A stretch of DNA of 6,098 nt from JAHJQQ01 sp032907525 (GCA_032907525.1 JAJJPM010000020.1:1-6098), one strand, 5' to 3'; positions 1 through 6,052 are shown, counted from the stretch's first letter. Numbers and translations are program-made. Notes: generated by a model from the letters alone, not told the origin.

Positions 1-7
1 CCACCGA

Positions 8-92
8 AGCCCGTAGGGTGCGTCGAGGCGCAGCCTGACGCACCGGGCCGCGCGCCGCGGTGCGTCGCTGGCGCCGACGCACCCTACGGGCT
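8..92. repeat. GTAGGGTGCGTC inverted-repeat element (REPIN/MITE-like)
   Basis: Seen directly: an 18-bp perfect inverted repeat pairs 8-25 with 75-92, and a nested 9-bp repeat pairs 37-45 with 58-66. The octamer GGTGCGTC occurs at 17-24 and 59-66, and its complement GACGCACC at 37-44 and 76-83. The DNA or RNA can therefore fold either as one long arm with an inner hairpin or as two side-by-side hairpins. Two short palindromes in inverted order is the layout of REP doublets (REPINs) and some small non-autonomous elements. No transposase gene is present. Assignment to a mobile family is inference; the repeat itself is certain. Confidence 0.8.
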
Positions 93-102
93 CTATCTTC
101 AG

Positions 103-176
103 AGGGGGACAGACTTAAGTCTGTCCCCCTGTCATGTCGTAAGTCTGTCCCCTGCCTTTCGTAAGTCTGTCCCCCC
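103..176. repeat. AAGTCTGTCCCC palindrome plus two further half-copies
   Basis: Seen directly: 103-130 is a perfect 28-bp palindrome centred on CTTAAG, made of AGGGGGACAGACTT followed by its complement. The right half, AAGTCTGTCCCC, begins at 117 and recurs at 141-152 and 163-174 in the same orientation, spaced 24 and 22 bp. Each of the two later copies is preceded by CGT, and GTCATGT occurs at 131-137 and again at 177-183. The cluster ends about 60 bp before the DUF3426 start codon. It resembles dispersed intergenic repeats I recall from gammaproteobacterial genomes, some of them near REP-associated transposases, but no such gene is visible here. Confidence 0.8.
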
Positions 177-239
177 GTCATGTTGCATAAACACATGAAT
201 TCGGTTTAGCTCTCCCAAACCGTCCAGCCGAATCCCGAC

Positions 240-1151
240 ATGTTCACCCGCTGTCCCGCCTGCCACACGTTGTTCCGCATCACCGCCGAGACGCTTCGGG
301 CCGCCCATGGCCAGGTCCGTTGCGGGCGCTGCGGAACGCAGTTCGATGCGCTCGAGCACCTGATGGAGAGGGCCGTGGCGCCTGCGGCCGAGGCGTCCGG
401 ATCGGGCGCCAGCCTCGCGGACCGCCTGCAGGAGGCGCGATCGGCGCCGGGCGGTGAGGAGCCCCGGACCGTCGCGGAACGCCCGCCGGCGGGGCTGGAC
501 GCGGCCGCCGACACGGGCGGCGCGCCGCCCGCCGGCGGACCGGACGTCGCACCGGAAACGGAACCCGAAACGGAAGCCGGGACGCAGCAGGGCGCGCGGC
601 CCGAGGCGGTCACGCTCGGTCTCGATCGCGAGGTGGTCGAGGCGGCGCTGCTCGGCGAGACGCCCGAGCGGCGCGGGGCGGGCCGGCGCATCGCGGCGTC
701 GCTCGCGGTGCTGGCGCTGCTGGCCGTGCTCGGCCTGCAGTGGGCCTACATGCAGCGCGTGCCGCTCTACGAGCGCCAGCCGGCGCTGCGGCCGTGGCTG
801 CAGCGGATGTGCGATGTGCTGCACTGCGCCCTGCCGTTGCCGCGCGCGCCGGAGCGTATCGAGGTCCTGACGCGGCAGGTGCGCGAGCACCCGCGCGTCG
901 CGGGGGCGCTGCTGGTGGATCTGACCTTTGTCAGCCGGGCCGGCGAGCCGGTCGCCTATCCGGTGCTGGAACTCCAATTGTCCGATCTCTCCGGCAACCG
1001 CATCGCGGGGCGGCGGTTCGCGCCGCGTGAATACCTCCCGGCGGACACCGACCGGAGCAAGGGCCTGCGGCCGAACGTCCCGCAGCACGTCACCCTGGAA
1101 CTGGTGGAGCCGGACGCACAGATCGTGTCCTTCCAGTTCGAGTTCCTGTGA
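240..1151 (+). CDS. Zinc-ribbon and DUF3426 domain membrane protein
   Basis: This is a 303-residue protein of unknown function. The N-terminus is a zinc ribbon of the MJ0042 type, with cysteine pairs at residues 5/8 and 28/31 (CPAC and CGRC). A low-complexity Ala/Pro/Glu-rich linker covers about 45-125. Residues 151-170 form one hydrophobic segment preceded by several arginines, so the ribbon should face the cytoplasm and the rest the periplasm. Residues 171-303 match the DUF3426 pattern I know, including a Cys pair (191, 196) that could form a disulfide. ATG 240 is the only reasonable start because an in-frame TAG lies at 207-209; no good Shine-Dalgarno precedes it. In related bacteria this gene sits between prmA and dusB, as it does here on the dusB side. 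Family assignment is confident; role is not known. Confidence 0.9.
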   Translation: MFTRCPACHTLFRITAETLRAAHGQVRCGRCGTQFDALEHLMERAVAPAAEASGSGASLADRLQEARSAPGGEEPRTVAERPPAGLDAAADTGGAPPAGGPDVAPETEPETEAGTQQGARPEAVTLGLDREVVEAALLGETPERRGAGRRIAASLAVLALLAVLGLQWAYMQRVPLYERQPALRPWLQRMCDVLHCALPLPRAPERIEVLTRQVREHPRVAGALLVDLTFVSRAGEPVAYPVLELQLSDLSGNRIAGRRFAPREYLPADTDRSKGLRPNVPQHVTLELVEPDAQIVSFQFEFL

Positions 1152-1279
1152 GCGGCGTGCCGCCGCCGGCAGGACTGCCGCGATAACCCCGGCGGCCAAT
1201 CTCAACGGCTTAGACGCCGGATCGAAAATGTCGCTCAACGTCGCCGGGCGGGTACGGCCGTCTGACGCGGATTGCAAGC

Positions 1280-1308
1280 TTTCGCCGGCCAGACCAAGCG
1301 GGTATTAT
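1280..1308 (+). promoter_or_regulatory. Possible promoter for dusB-fis
   Basis: A TATTAT hexamer at 1303-1308 matches the -10 consensus at five of six positions and stands out in very GC-rich DNA. The hexamer 17 bp upstream (1280-1285, TTTCGC) is a poor -35. A TTGCAA at 1272-1277 is better but 25 bp away, too far. The bases just after the -10 are GC-rich, as in the growth-rate-controlled dusB-fis promoter of E. coli, where a GC-rich discriminator gives stringent control. That parallel is inference. The rest of the 203-bp gap shows no gene and no terminator. I see no convincing Fis box. Confidence 0.3.
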
Positions 1309-1354
1309 CTGCCGTCCGCGCGTTGCGCCCGGCCCCGTGACCTGGATGCAGGCA

Positions 1355-2341
1355 ATGCACATCGGACCCTACGAACTCAAGAACAATCTGATGCTGGCGC
1401 CCATGGCCGGCGTGACCGACCGGCCCTTCCGGCAGCTGTGCAAGCAGCTCGGGGCGGGCCTGGCGGTATCCGAGATGGTGTCCTCGAATTCCCTGCTGTG
1501 GGGCAGTGCCAAGACGCTGCGGCGCGCCAATCACGAGGGCGAGGTCGAGCCCAAATCCGTGCAGATCGCCGGCGCCGATCCGCGCATGATGGCGGAGGCC
1601 GCGCGCCACAACGTCGATAACGGCGCGCAGATCATCGACATCAACATGGGTTGTCCCGCCAAGAAGGTCTGCAACGTCATGGCCGGCTCGGCGCTGCTGC
1701 AGGACGAGGATCTGGTGAAGCGCATCCTCGACGCCGTGGTCGGCGCCGTCGACGTGCCCGTGACCCTGAAGATCCGCACCGGCTGGGACAGGACCCACCG
1801 CAACGGCGTCCGCGTGGCGCAGATCGCCGAACAGGCCGGCATCCGCTCGCTGGCGGTGCACGGCCGTACCCGCGCCTGCGGCTACACGGGCGAGGCCGAG
1901 TACGACACCATCCGCGCGATCAAGCAGTCGGTGCACATCCCGGTGGTCGCCAACGGCGATATCCGCACGCCGGAGAAGGCGCGCGAGGTGCTGGAGCACA
2001 CCGGCGCCGACGCCGTGATGATCGGGCGCGCAGCCCAGGGAAGGCCTTGGATATTCCGGGAGATCGAATATTTCCTGGCGACCGGGCGTCATCTGCCTGA
2101 ACCCACGGTAGAGGAGATCCGCACCATCATGCTGGGACACCTCCACAACCTGTACGACTTCTACGGCGAACACACCGGGGTGCGCGTGGCGCGCAAGCAC
2201 ATCTCCTGGTACAGCAAGGGCCAGCCCGGCGGGGCCGTCTTCCGCGACCGCGTCAACCGGGTGGAAAGCGCCGCCGAGCAGCTGGCGCTGATCGACGCGT
2301 TCTTCGACCGGCTCGCCGCCGGCGAGGAGCTGGCGGCATGA
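1355..2341 (+). CDS. dusB: tRNA-dihydrouridine synthase B
   Basis: This flavoenzyme uses NADPH and FMN to reduce specific uridines to dihydrouridine in tRNA in the cytoplasm. The 328-residue product matches E. coli DusB (321 aa) along its length. Residues 15-24 (APMAGVTDRP) begin the FMN-binding barrel. Residues 95-104 (DINMGCPAKK) carry the catalytic Cys100. Lys139 in LKIRTGW, HGRTR (169-173), NGD (200-202) and GRAAQGRPW (224-232) line the flavin and tRNA site. I chose ATG 1355 because MHIGPYEL aligns with the E. coli N-terminus MRIGQYQL and a GGA lies about 8 nt upstream. In-frame ATG 1346 and GTG 1337 are possible and would add three or six residues. The stop overlaps the fis start (ATGA), so the two are translationally coupled in one operon. 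Confidence 0.96.
   Translation: MHIGPYELKNNLMLAPMAGVTDRPFRQLCKQLGAGLAVSEMVSSNSLLWGSAKTLRRANHEGEVEPKSVQIAGADPRMMAEAARHNVDNGAQIIDINMGCPAKKVCNVMAGSALLQDEDLVKRILDAVVGAVDVPVTLKIRTGWDRTHRNGVRVAQIAEQAGIRSLAVHGRTRACGYTGEAEYDTIRAIKQSVHIPVVANGDIRTPEKAREVLEHTGADAVMIGRAAQGRPWIFREIEYFLATGRHLPEPTVEEIRTIMLGHLHNLYDFYGEHTGVRVARKHISWYSKGQPGGAVFRDRVNRVESAAEQLALIDAFFDRLAAGEELAA
2324..2329 (+). promoter_or_regulatory. Shine-Dalgarno of fis inside dusB
   Basis: GAGGAG lies 8 nt before the fis ATG, within the last codons of dusB. It is the clearest ribosome binding site in the window and fixes the fis start at 2338. Confidence 0.7.
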
Positions 2342-2622
2342 GCGCCCCGGCCGAGAAGCCGGCGGTGCTGCACAAGGTCCCGCGCCGCGACCCGCAGCGT
2401 CTGCGCGATGCCGTGCGCGAGTGCCTGGAATCCTATTTCGCCGATCTCGACGGCCACAAGGCCGCGGACATCTATCATCTGGTGCTGGGCGAGGTCGAGC
2501 CCGCCATGCTGCAGACCGTCCTGGGCTTCGCCCAGGGCAACCAGACCCGCGCCGCCGAGATCCTCGGCATCAACCGCGCCACCCTGCGCAAGAAATTGCG
2601 CCAGTACGGTCTGGAGCCTTGA
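2338..2622 (+). CDS. fis: DNA-binding protein Fis
   Basis: Fis is a homodimeric nucleoid-associated protein that bends DNA, activates rRNA and tRNA promoters, and assists site-specific recombination and replication. The product is 94 residues (E. coli Fis has 98). Residues 67-91, starting QGNQTRAAEILGINR and ending TLRKKLRQYG, form the C-terminal helix-turn-helix and are nearly identical to the E. coli sequence. Residues 21-60 form the dimerisation helices. The first ~20 residues correspond to the mobile beta-hairpin used in invertase activation and are the least conserved part. The gene overlaps dusB by 4 nt and has a strong GAGGAG site. Expression should follow the dusB promoter. About 300 bp of repeat DNA follows its stop, so fis and purH are not tightly packed. 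Confidence 0.97.
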   Translation: MSAPAEKPAVLHKVPRRDPQRLRDAVRECLESYFADLDGHKAADIYHLVLGEVEPAMLQTVLGFAQGNQTRAAEILGINRATLRKKLRQYGLEP

Positions 2623-2631
2623 CGGTTTTCA

Positions 2632-2872
2632 GCCACGAAATCCACGAAACCCACGAAAGCCAAAAGCAGCCACGGAAAACACGGAAAACACCGACAAATA
2701 TCTATAGCCACGAAACCCACGAAATCCACGAAAGAAATTCGAGCTTCAACCCATTCCGGCCCTGTTTATGGATGTCGTGCGTTTCGTGGCCAAAGTGGAT
2801 TGGCGCTTGTCCGTGTTTTCCGTGGCTGGGTTTTGCCTGAATCATTTTCGTGGGTTTCGTGGATTTCGTGGC
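2632..2872. repeat. Nested CCACGAAA palindrome, long copy
   Basis: This element fills the fis-purH gap. It consists of three trios of 9-bp units on the left and complementary blocks on the right, nested in mirror order. Outer arms 2632-2658 and 2846-2872 are a perfect 27-bp inverted repeat. Middle arms 2668-2685 and 2810-2827 are a perfect 18-bp inverted repeat of the variant unit CACGGAAAA. Inner arms 2707-2733 and 2765-2790 are imperfect, with a perfect 10-bp core (2707-2716 with 2781-2790). The units run CCACGAAAT, CCACGAAAC, CCACGAAAG in the outer trio, and the T and C units are swapped in the inner trio. Base composition is far more AT-rich than the genes. No T-run follows, so it is not a classical terminator. 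Origin and function are unknown. Confidence 0.9.
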
Positions 2873-2925
2873 CATAAAAATGAATTCATCCACAACACAT
2901 CCTTGCAACGAGTGAACCGTACACC

Positions 2926-4488
2926 ATGAATCCAATCAAACGCGCGCTCATCAGCGTGTCCGACAAGACCGGCGTGGCCGAATTCGCCCGCCAGCTGCAG
3001 TCGATGGGGGTCGAGATCCTCTCCACGGGCGGTACCGCCAGGCTGCTGGCCGACGCCGGCATCCCGGTGATCGAGGTGTCCGACCACACGGGGTTCCCGG
3101 AGATGATGGACGGGCGCGTCAAGACGCTGCACCCGAAGATCCACGGCGGCATCCTCGGGCGGCGCGGCGTCGACGACGGGGTGATGCGCGAGCACGGCAT
3201 CCCGCCCATCGACCTGGTGGTGGTGAATCTCTATCCCTTCGAGCAGACCGTGGCCAAGCCGGGCTGCGACCTGCCGACGGCCATCGAGAACATCGACATC
3301 GGCGGCCCGACGCTGCTGCGCGCGGCGGCCAAGAACCATGCCGCGGTGACGGTGGTGGTCGACGCGGCCGACTACGAGACCGTGCTCGCCGAGATGCGCG
3401 CCAACAGCGGCGCGGTCACCGACACCACGCGCTATTCGCTGGCGGTGAAGACCTTCGAGCATACCGCGCACTACGACGGCGCCATCGCCAACTACCTGGG
3501 CGCGCGCAATCTGCCCGAGGCCGACGGCGCCTTCCCGCGCACGCTGAGCCTGCAGTTCCGCCGCGTCCAGGCCATGCGCTACGGCGAGAATCCGCACCAG
3601 AAGGCGGCGTTCTACGTCGAGCACAAGACCACCGAGGCGAGTGTCGCCACCGCGCGCCAGCTGCAGGGCAAGGAGCTGTCGTACAACAACGTCGCCGACA
3701 CCGACGCCGCGCTGGAATGCGTGAAGACCTTCAGCGAGGGTCCGGCCTGCGTCATCGTCAAGCACGCCAATCCCTGCGGCGTGGCGTTCGGCGCGACCCT
3801 GCTGGAGGCCTACGACCGCGCCTACAGCACCGATCCGGAGTCGGCCTTCGGCGGCATCATCGCCTTCAACGGGGAACTCGACGCAGCCACCGCCCAGGCC
3901 ATCACCGAGCGCCAGTTCGTCGAGGTGATCATCGCCCCGGAGGTGTCCGCCGAGGCGCTGAAGGTGCTGGCGGCCAAGAAGAACGTGCGCGTGCTGGCCT
4001 GCGGCCACTGGGGCCAGGCGCCGGCGGCGCGGCTGGACTTCAAGCGCGTCACCGGCGGCCTGCTGGTGCAGGACGCCGATCTGCTGCTCAGCGCCGAGAT
4101 CAAGGGCGTCACCCTGCGCGCGCCGACCGAGGCGGAGATGCGCGATCTGCTGTTCGCCTGGCGCGTGGCCAAGTTCGTCAAGTCCAATGCCATCGTCTAC
4201 GGCCGCGACGGCATGACCATCGGCGTCGGCGCCGGCCAGATGAGCCGGGTGAACTCCGCGCGCATCGCCGGCATCAAGGCCGAGCACGCCGGCCTGCAGG
4301 TGAAGGGTTCGGTGATGGCCTCAGACGCCTTCTTCCCGTTCCGCGACGGCATCGACCAGGCCGCCGCCGCCGGCATCACCGCGGTGATCCAGCCCGGCGG
4401 TTCCATGCGCGACGAGGAGGTCATCGCCGCCGCGGACGAGCACGGCATGGCGATGGTGTTCACCGGCATGCGCCATTTCCGGCATTGA
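2926..4488 (+). CDS. purH: Bifunctional AICAR transformylase / IMP cyclohydrolase
   Basis: PurH carries out the last two steps of de novo IMP synthesis: formylation of AICAR with 10-formyl-THF, then ring closure of FAICAR. The 520-residue product aligns throughout with E. coli PurH (529 aa). The N-terminal cyclohydrolase (about 1-195) shows SDKTG (12-16), STGGTARLL (33-41) and MMDGRVKTLHPKIHGG (60-75). The transformylase domain (about 200-520) shows RYGENPHQ (218-225), the catalytic Lys-His pair in VKHANPCG (279-280), DPESAFGG (303-310), SNAIVY (420-425) and the usual C-terminus MRHFRH. ATG 2926 matches the family N-terminus; the site upstream is weak (GAGTGA about 10 nt away). It precedes purD, as in E. 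coli purHD. A CCACGAAA repeat element lies on each side. I see no PurR-type operator. Confidence 0.97.
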   Translation: MNPIKRALISVSDKTGVAEFARQLQSMGVEILSTGGTARLLADAGIPVIEVSDHTGFPEMMDGRVKTLHPKIHGGILGRRGVDDGVMREHGIPPIDLVVVNLYPFEQTVAKPGCDLPTAIENIDIGGPTLLRAAAKNHAAVTVVVDAADYETVLAEMRANSGAVTDTTRYSLAVKTFEHTAHYDGAIANYLGARNLPEADGAFPRTLSLQFRRVQAMRYGENPHQKAAFYVEHKTTEASVATARQLQGKELSYNNVADTDAALECVKTFSEGPACVIVKHANPCGVAFGATLLEAYDRAYSTDPESAFGGIIAFNGELDAATAQAITERQFVEVIIAPEVSAEALKVLAAKKNVRVLACGHWGQAPAARLDFKRVTGGLLVQDADLLLSAEIKGVTLRAPTEAEMRDLLFAWRVAKFVKSNAIVYGRDGMTIGVGAGQMSRVNSARIAGIKAEHAGLQVKGSVMASDAFFPFRDGIDQAAAAGITAVIQPGGSMRDEEVIAAADEHGMAMVFTGMRHFRH

Positions 4489-4496
4489 GAAAATTC

Positions 4497-4581
4497 GCCA
4501 CGAAATCCACGAAACCCACGAACATGATTGAAACTGGTTTTAACACGAGTTTCGTTTCGTGGGTTTCGTGGATTTCGTGGC
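4497..4581. repeat. CCACGAAA inverted repeat, short copy
   Basis: Nearly the whole 113-bp purH-purD gap is one element: perfect 26-bp inverted arms at 4497-4522 and 4556-4581 around a 33-nt loop. The arms are three 9-bp CCACGAAAN units and their complement. Its left arm is identical over 26 bp to 2632-2657, and its right arm with flanking bases (4555-4586) is identical over 32 bp to 2846-2877. Inside the loop a 6-bp pair (GAAACT 4530-4535, AGTTTC 4548-4553) could extend the fold. In the purHD mRNA this would be a very stable hairpin 20 nt before the purD start. No U-tract follows, so transcription probably continues. Confidence 0.92.
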
Positions 4582-4601
4582 CATAACGGGGTTTTGACTG
4601 C

Positions 4602-5888
4602 ATGAACGTACTGATCATCGGCGGCGGCGGGCGGGAGCATGCGCTGGCGTGGAAGGCGGCGCAGTCGGCGCGGGTGGAGAAGGTGTATGTGGCACCCGGC
4701 AACGCCGGCACGGCGCGCGAGGCCAAGGTCGAGAACGTGGCGATCGGTGCGGAGGACATCCCGAAGCTGCTGGCCTTCGCACGGGACAACGGCATCGGCC
4801 TGACCATCGTCGGGCCCGAGGCGCCGCTGGTCGCCGGCGTGGTCGACGCCTTCGAGCAGGCCGGGCTGCGCTGCTTCGGACCGCGCAAGGCGGCCGCGGA
4901 GCTGGAAGGCTCCAAGGCCTTCACCAAGGACTTCCTGGCGCGCCACAAGATTCCCACCGCCGCCTACGGCAACTTCACCGACGTCGACGCGGCCATCGCC
5001 TACATCCGCAGGCAGGGCGCGCCCATCGTGGTCAAGGCCGACGGCCTGGCCGCCGGCAAGGGCGTGATCCTGGCGCAGACCGAGGAGGAGGCCATCGCCG
5101 CCGTGCGCGACATGCTCGCCGGCAACGCCTTCGGCAGCGCGGGCCACCGCGTGGTGATCGAGGAGTTCCTGACCGGCGAGGAGGCGAGCTTCATCGTCAT
5201 GGTCGACGGCGAGCACGTGCTGGCGCTCGCCAGCTCCCAGGACCACAAGGCCGCCGGCGACGGCGACACCGGCCCCAACACGGGCGGCATGGGCGCCTAT
5301 TCGCCAGCGCCGGTGGTGACGCCGGAGATCCACGAGCGGGCGCTGCGCGAGGTCATCCTGCCCACCGTGCGCGGCATGGCGGCGGAAGGGCGCACCTATA
5401 CGGGCTTCCTCTATGCCGGCCTGATGATCGGTCCCGACGGCACGCCCAAGGTGCTCGAGTACAACGTGCGCTTCGGCGATCCGGAGACCCAGCCCATCAT
5501 GCTGCGGCTGCGCTCGGACCTGGTGGAGCTGTGCGAGGCGGCGCTGGACGGGCGCCTTGACCGGGTGCGGGCCGAGTGGGATCCGCGCGCCGCGCTGGGC
5601 GTGGTCATGGCCGCCGGCGGTTACCCCGGCGACTACCGCAAGGGCGACGTCATCCACGGCCTGCCGGTGGTGGAACAGCCCGACGTGAAGGTCTTCCATG
5701 CCGGCACCACCGAACGCGACGGCCAGGTCGTCACCAGCGGCGGCCGCGTGCTGTGCGTGTGCGCCCTCGGCGAGACCGTCGCCATGGCCCAGGCGCGCGC
5801 CTACGAACAGGTACGCTGCATCCGCTGGGACGGCGCCTATTTCCGCAACGACATCGGCTACCGGGCGGTGAGAAGACGCAGGGACTAG
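4602..5888 (+). CDS. purD: Phosphoribosylamine-glycine ligase (GAR synthetase)
   Basis: PurD joins phosphoribosylamine and glycine with ATP to make glycinamide ribonucleotide, the second step of purine synthesis. It is an ATP-grasp ligase. The 428-residue product is the usual length (E. coli about 429). Visible motifs are GGGGREHALAW (7-17) in the N domain, KADGLAAGKGV (145-155) in the ATP-grasp lid, GEEASFIVMVDG (192-203), PNTGGMGAYSPAP (225-237), and the metal and substrate segment LEYNVRFGDPETQP (285-298). The family C-terminal motif DIGYRAV (417-423) is present. The start fits MNVLIIGGGGREH, although the upstream ribosome site is poor. It follows purH by 113 bp, probably in one transcript. 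The final two residues and TAG stop come from the heptamer repeat that begins at 5880. Confidence 0.97.
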   Translation: MNVLIIGGGGREHALAWKAAQSARVEKVYVAPGNAGTAREAKVENVAIGAEDIPKLLAFARDNGIGLTIVGPEAPLVAGVVDAFEQAGLRCFGPRKAAAELEGSKAFTKDFLARHKIPTAAYGNFTDVDAAIAYIRRQGAPIVVKADGLAAGKGVILAQTEEEAIAAVRDMLAGNAFGSAGHRVVIEEFLTGEEASFIVMVDGEHVLALASSQDHKAAGDGDTGPNTGGMGAYSPAPVVTPEIHERALREVILPTVRGMAAEGRTYTGFLYAGLMIGPDGTPKVLEYNVRFGDPETQPIMLRLRSDLVELCEAALDGRLDRVRAEWDPRAALGVVMAAGGYPGDYRKGDVIHGLPVVEQPDVKVFHAGTTERDGQVVTSGGRVLCVCALGETVAMAQARAYEQVRCIRWDGAYFRNDIGYRAVRRRRD

Positions 5889-6038
5889 GGACGAGGGGCT
5901 AGGGACTAGGGATTCGGTAGGAAGTGTGACGACCTATTTGCATGACAGCTGCGTAGTCCCTTAGCCCCTAGCGCCTAGTCCCTCGTCCCTAGCCCCTAGT
6001 CCCTAGTCCCTAGTCCCTAGTCCCTAGTCCCTAGCCCC
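5880..6038. repeat. Heptamer GGGACTA / TAGTCCC inverted array
   Basis: The left block, 5881-5912, has four head-to-tail units (GGGACTA, GGGACGA, GGGGCTA, GGGACTA) plus a partial fifth. After a 41-nt spacer, the right block, 5954-6038, has twelve complementary units, with one extra T at 5961. Five consecutive units at 5997-6031 are identical TAGTCCC, and the others carry one to three changes. The blocks can pair imperfectly into a long stem. The variant units occur in different orders on the two sides, so the arms were not formed by a simple recent duplication. The element could act as a 3' mRNA stabiliser or attenuator after purD, but no T-run marks a standard terminator. Confidence 0.9.
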
Positions 6039-6052
6039 TCCCCTTCACTACA

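Noticed and set aside
179..211. Promoter before the DUF3426 gene (TTGCAT 183-188, TTTAGC 205-210)
   Set aside because: The -10 match is poor and the spacing is 16 bp; too weak to annotate. The TCATGT/ACATGA pair (179-184, 193-198) is only 6 bp.
1167..1180. Terminator hairpin after the DUF3426 gene (CGGCA / TGCCG)
   Set aside because: Only a 5-bp stem without a T-run, ordinary for GC-rich DNA.
132..1277. 381-codon open frame antisense to the DUF3426 gene
   Set aside because: It is Arg/Ala/Gly-rich with no known motif and lies opposite a well-supported gene.
1337..1354. Longer dusB starts at GTG 1337 or ATG 1346
   Set aside because: They add residues absent from the E. coli homologue and have no better ribosome site. 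They cannot be excluded.
2421..2840. Open frames reading HEIHETHE and ENTENTDK through the repeat
   Set aside because: The 9-bp unit is a whole number of codons, so frames stay open by construction. The repeated peptide is a by-product of the DNA repeat, with no start or ribosome site of its own.
2632..2872. CRISPR array
   Set aside because: Units are 9 bp without unique spacers, arranged as mirrored arms. There is no repeat-spacer period and no cas gene.
2873..2925. PurR operator or purH promoter
   Set aside because: No match to the ACGCAAACGTTTNCNT-type box. CATAAA at 2873-2878 is a poor -10 with no partner -35. The ATGAATTCAT palindrome at 2880-2889 is short and lacks support.
2842..4287. 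481-codon open frame antisense to purH
   Set aside because: It mirrors purH codons in a GC-rich gene, has His/Gly/Asp/Leu-rich composition with no recognisable domain, and begins in the repeat. It is a shadow of purH.
4497..4600. Intrinsic terminator between purH and purD
   Set aside because: The stem is strong, but the bases after it (CATAACGGGG) contain no T-run, and purD is expected to share the purH transcript.
4197..5699. 500-codon open frame antisense to purD and the end of purH
   Set aside because: It is the same shadow effect. It runs through the palindromic repeat, giving a meaningless NPRNPRN-type stretch, and no domain is visible.
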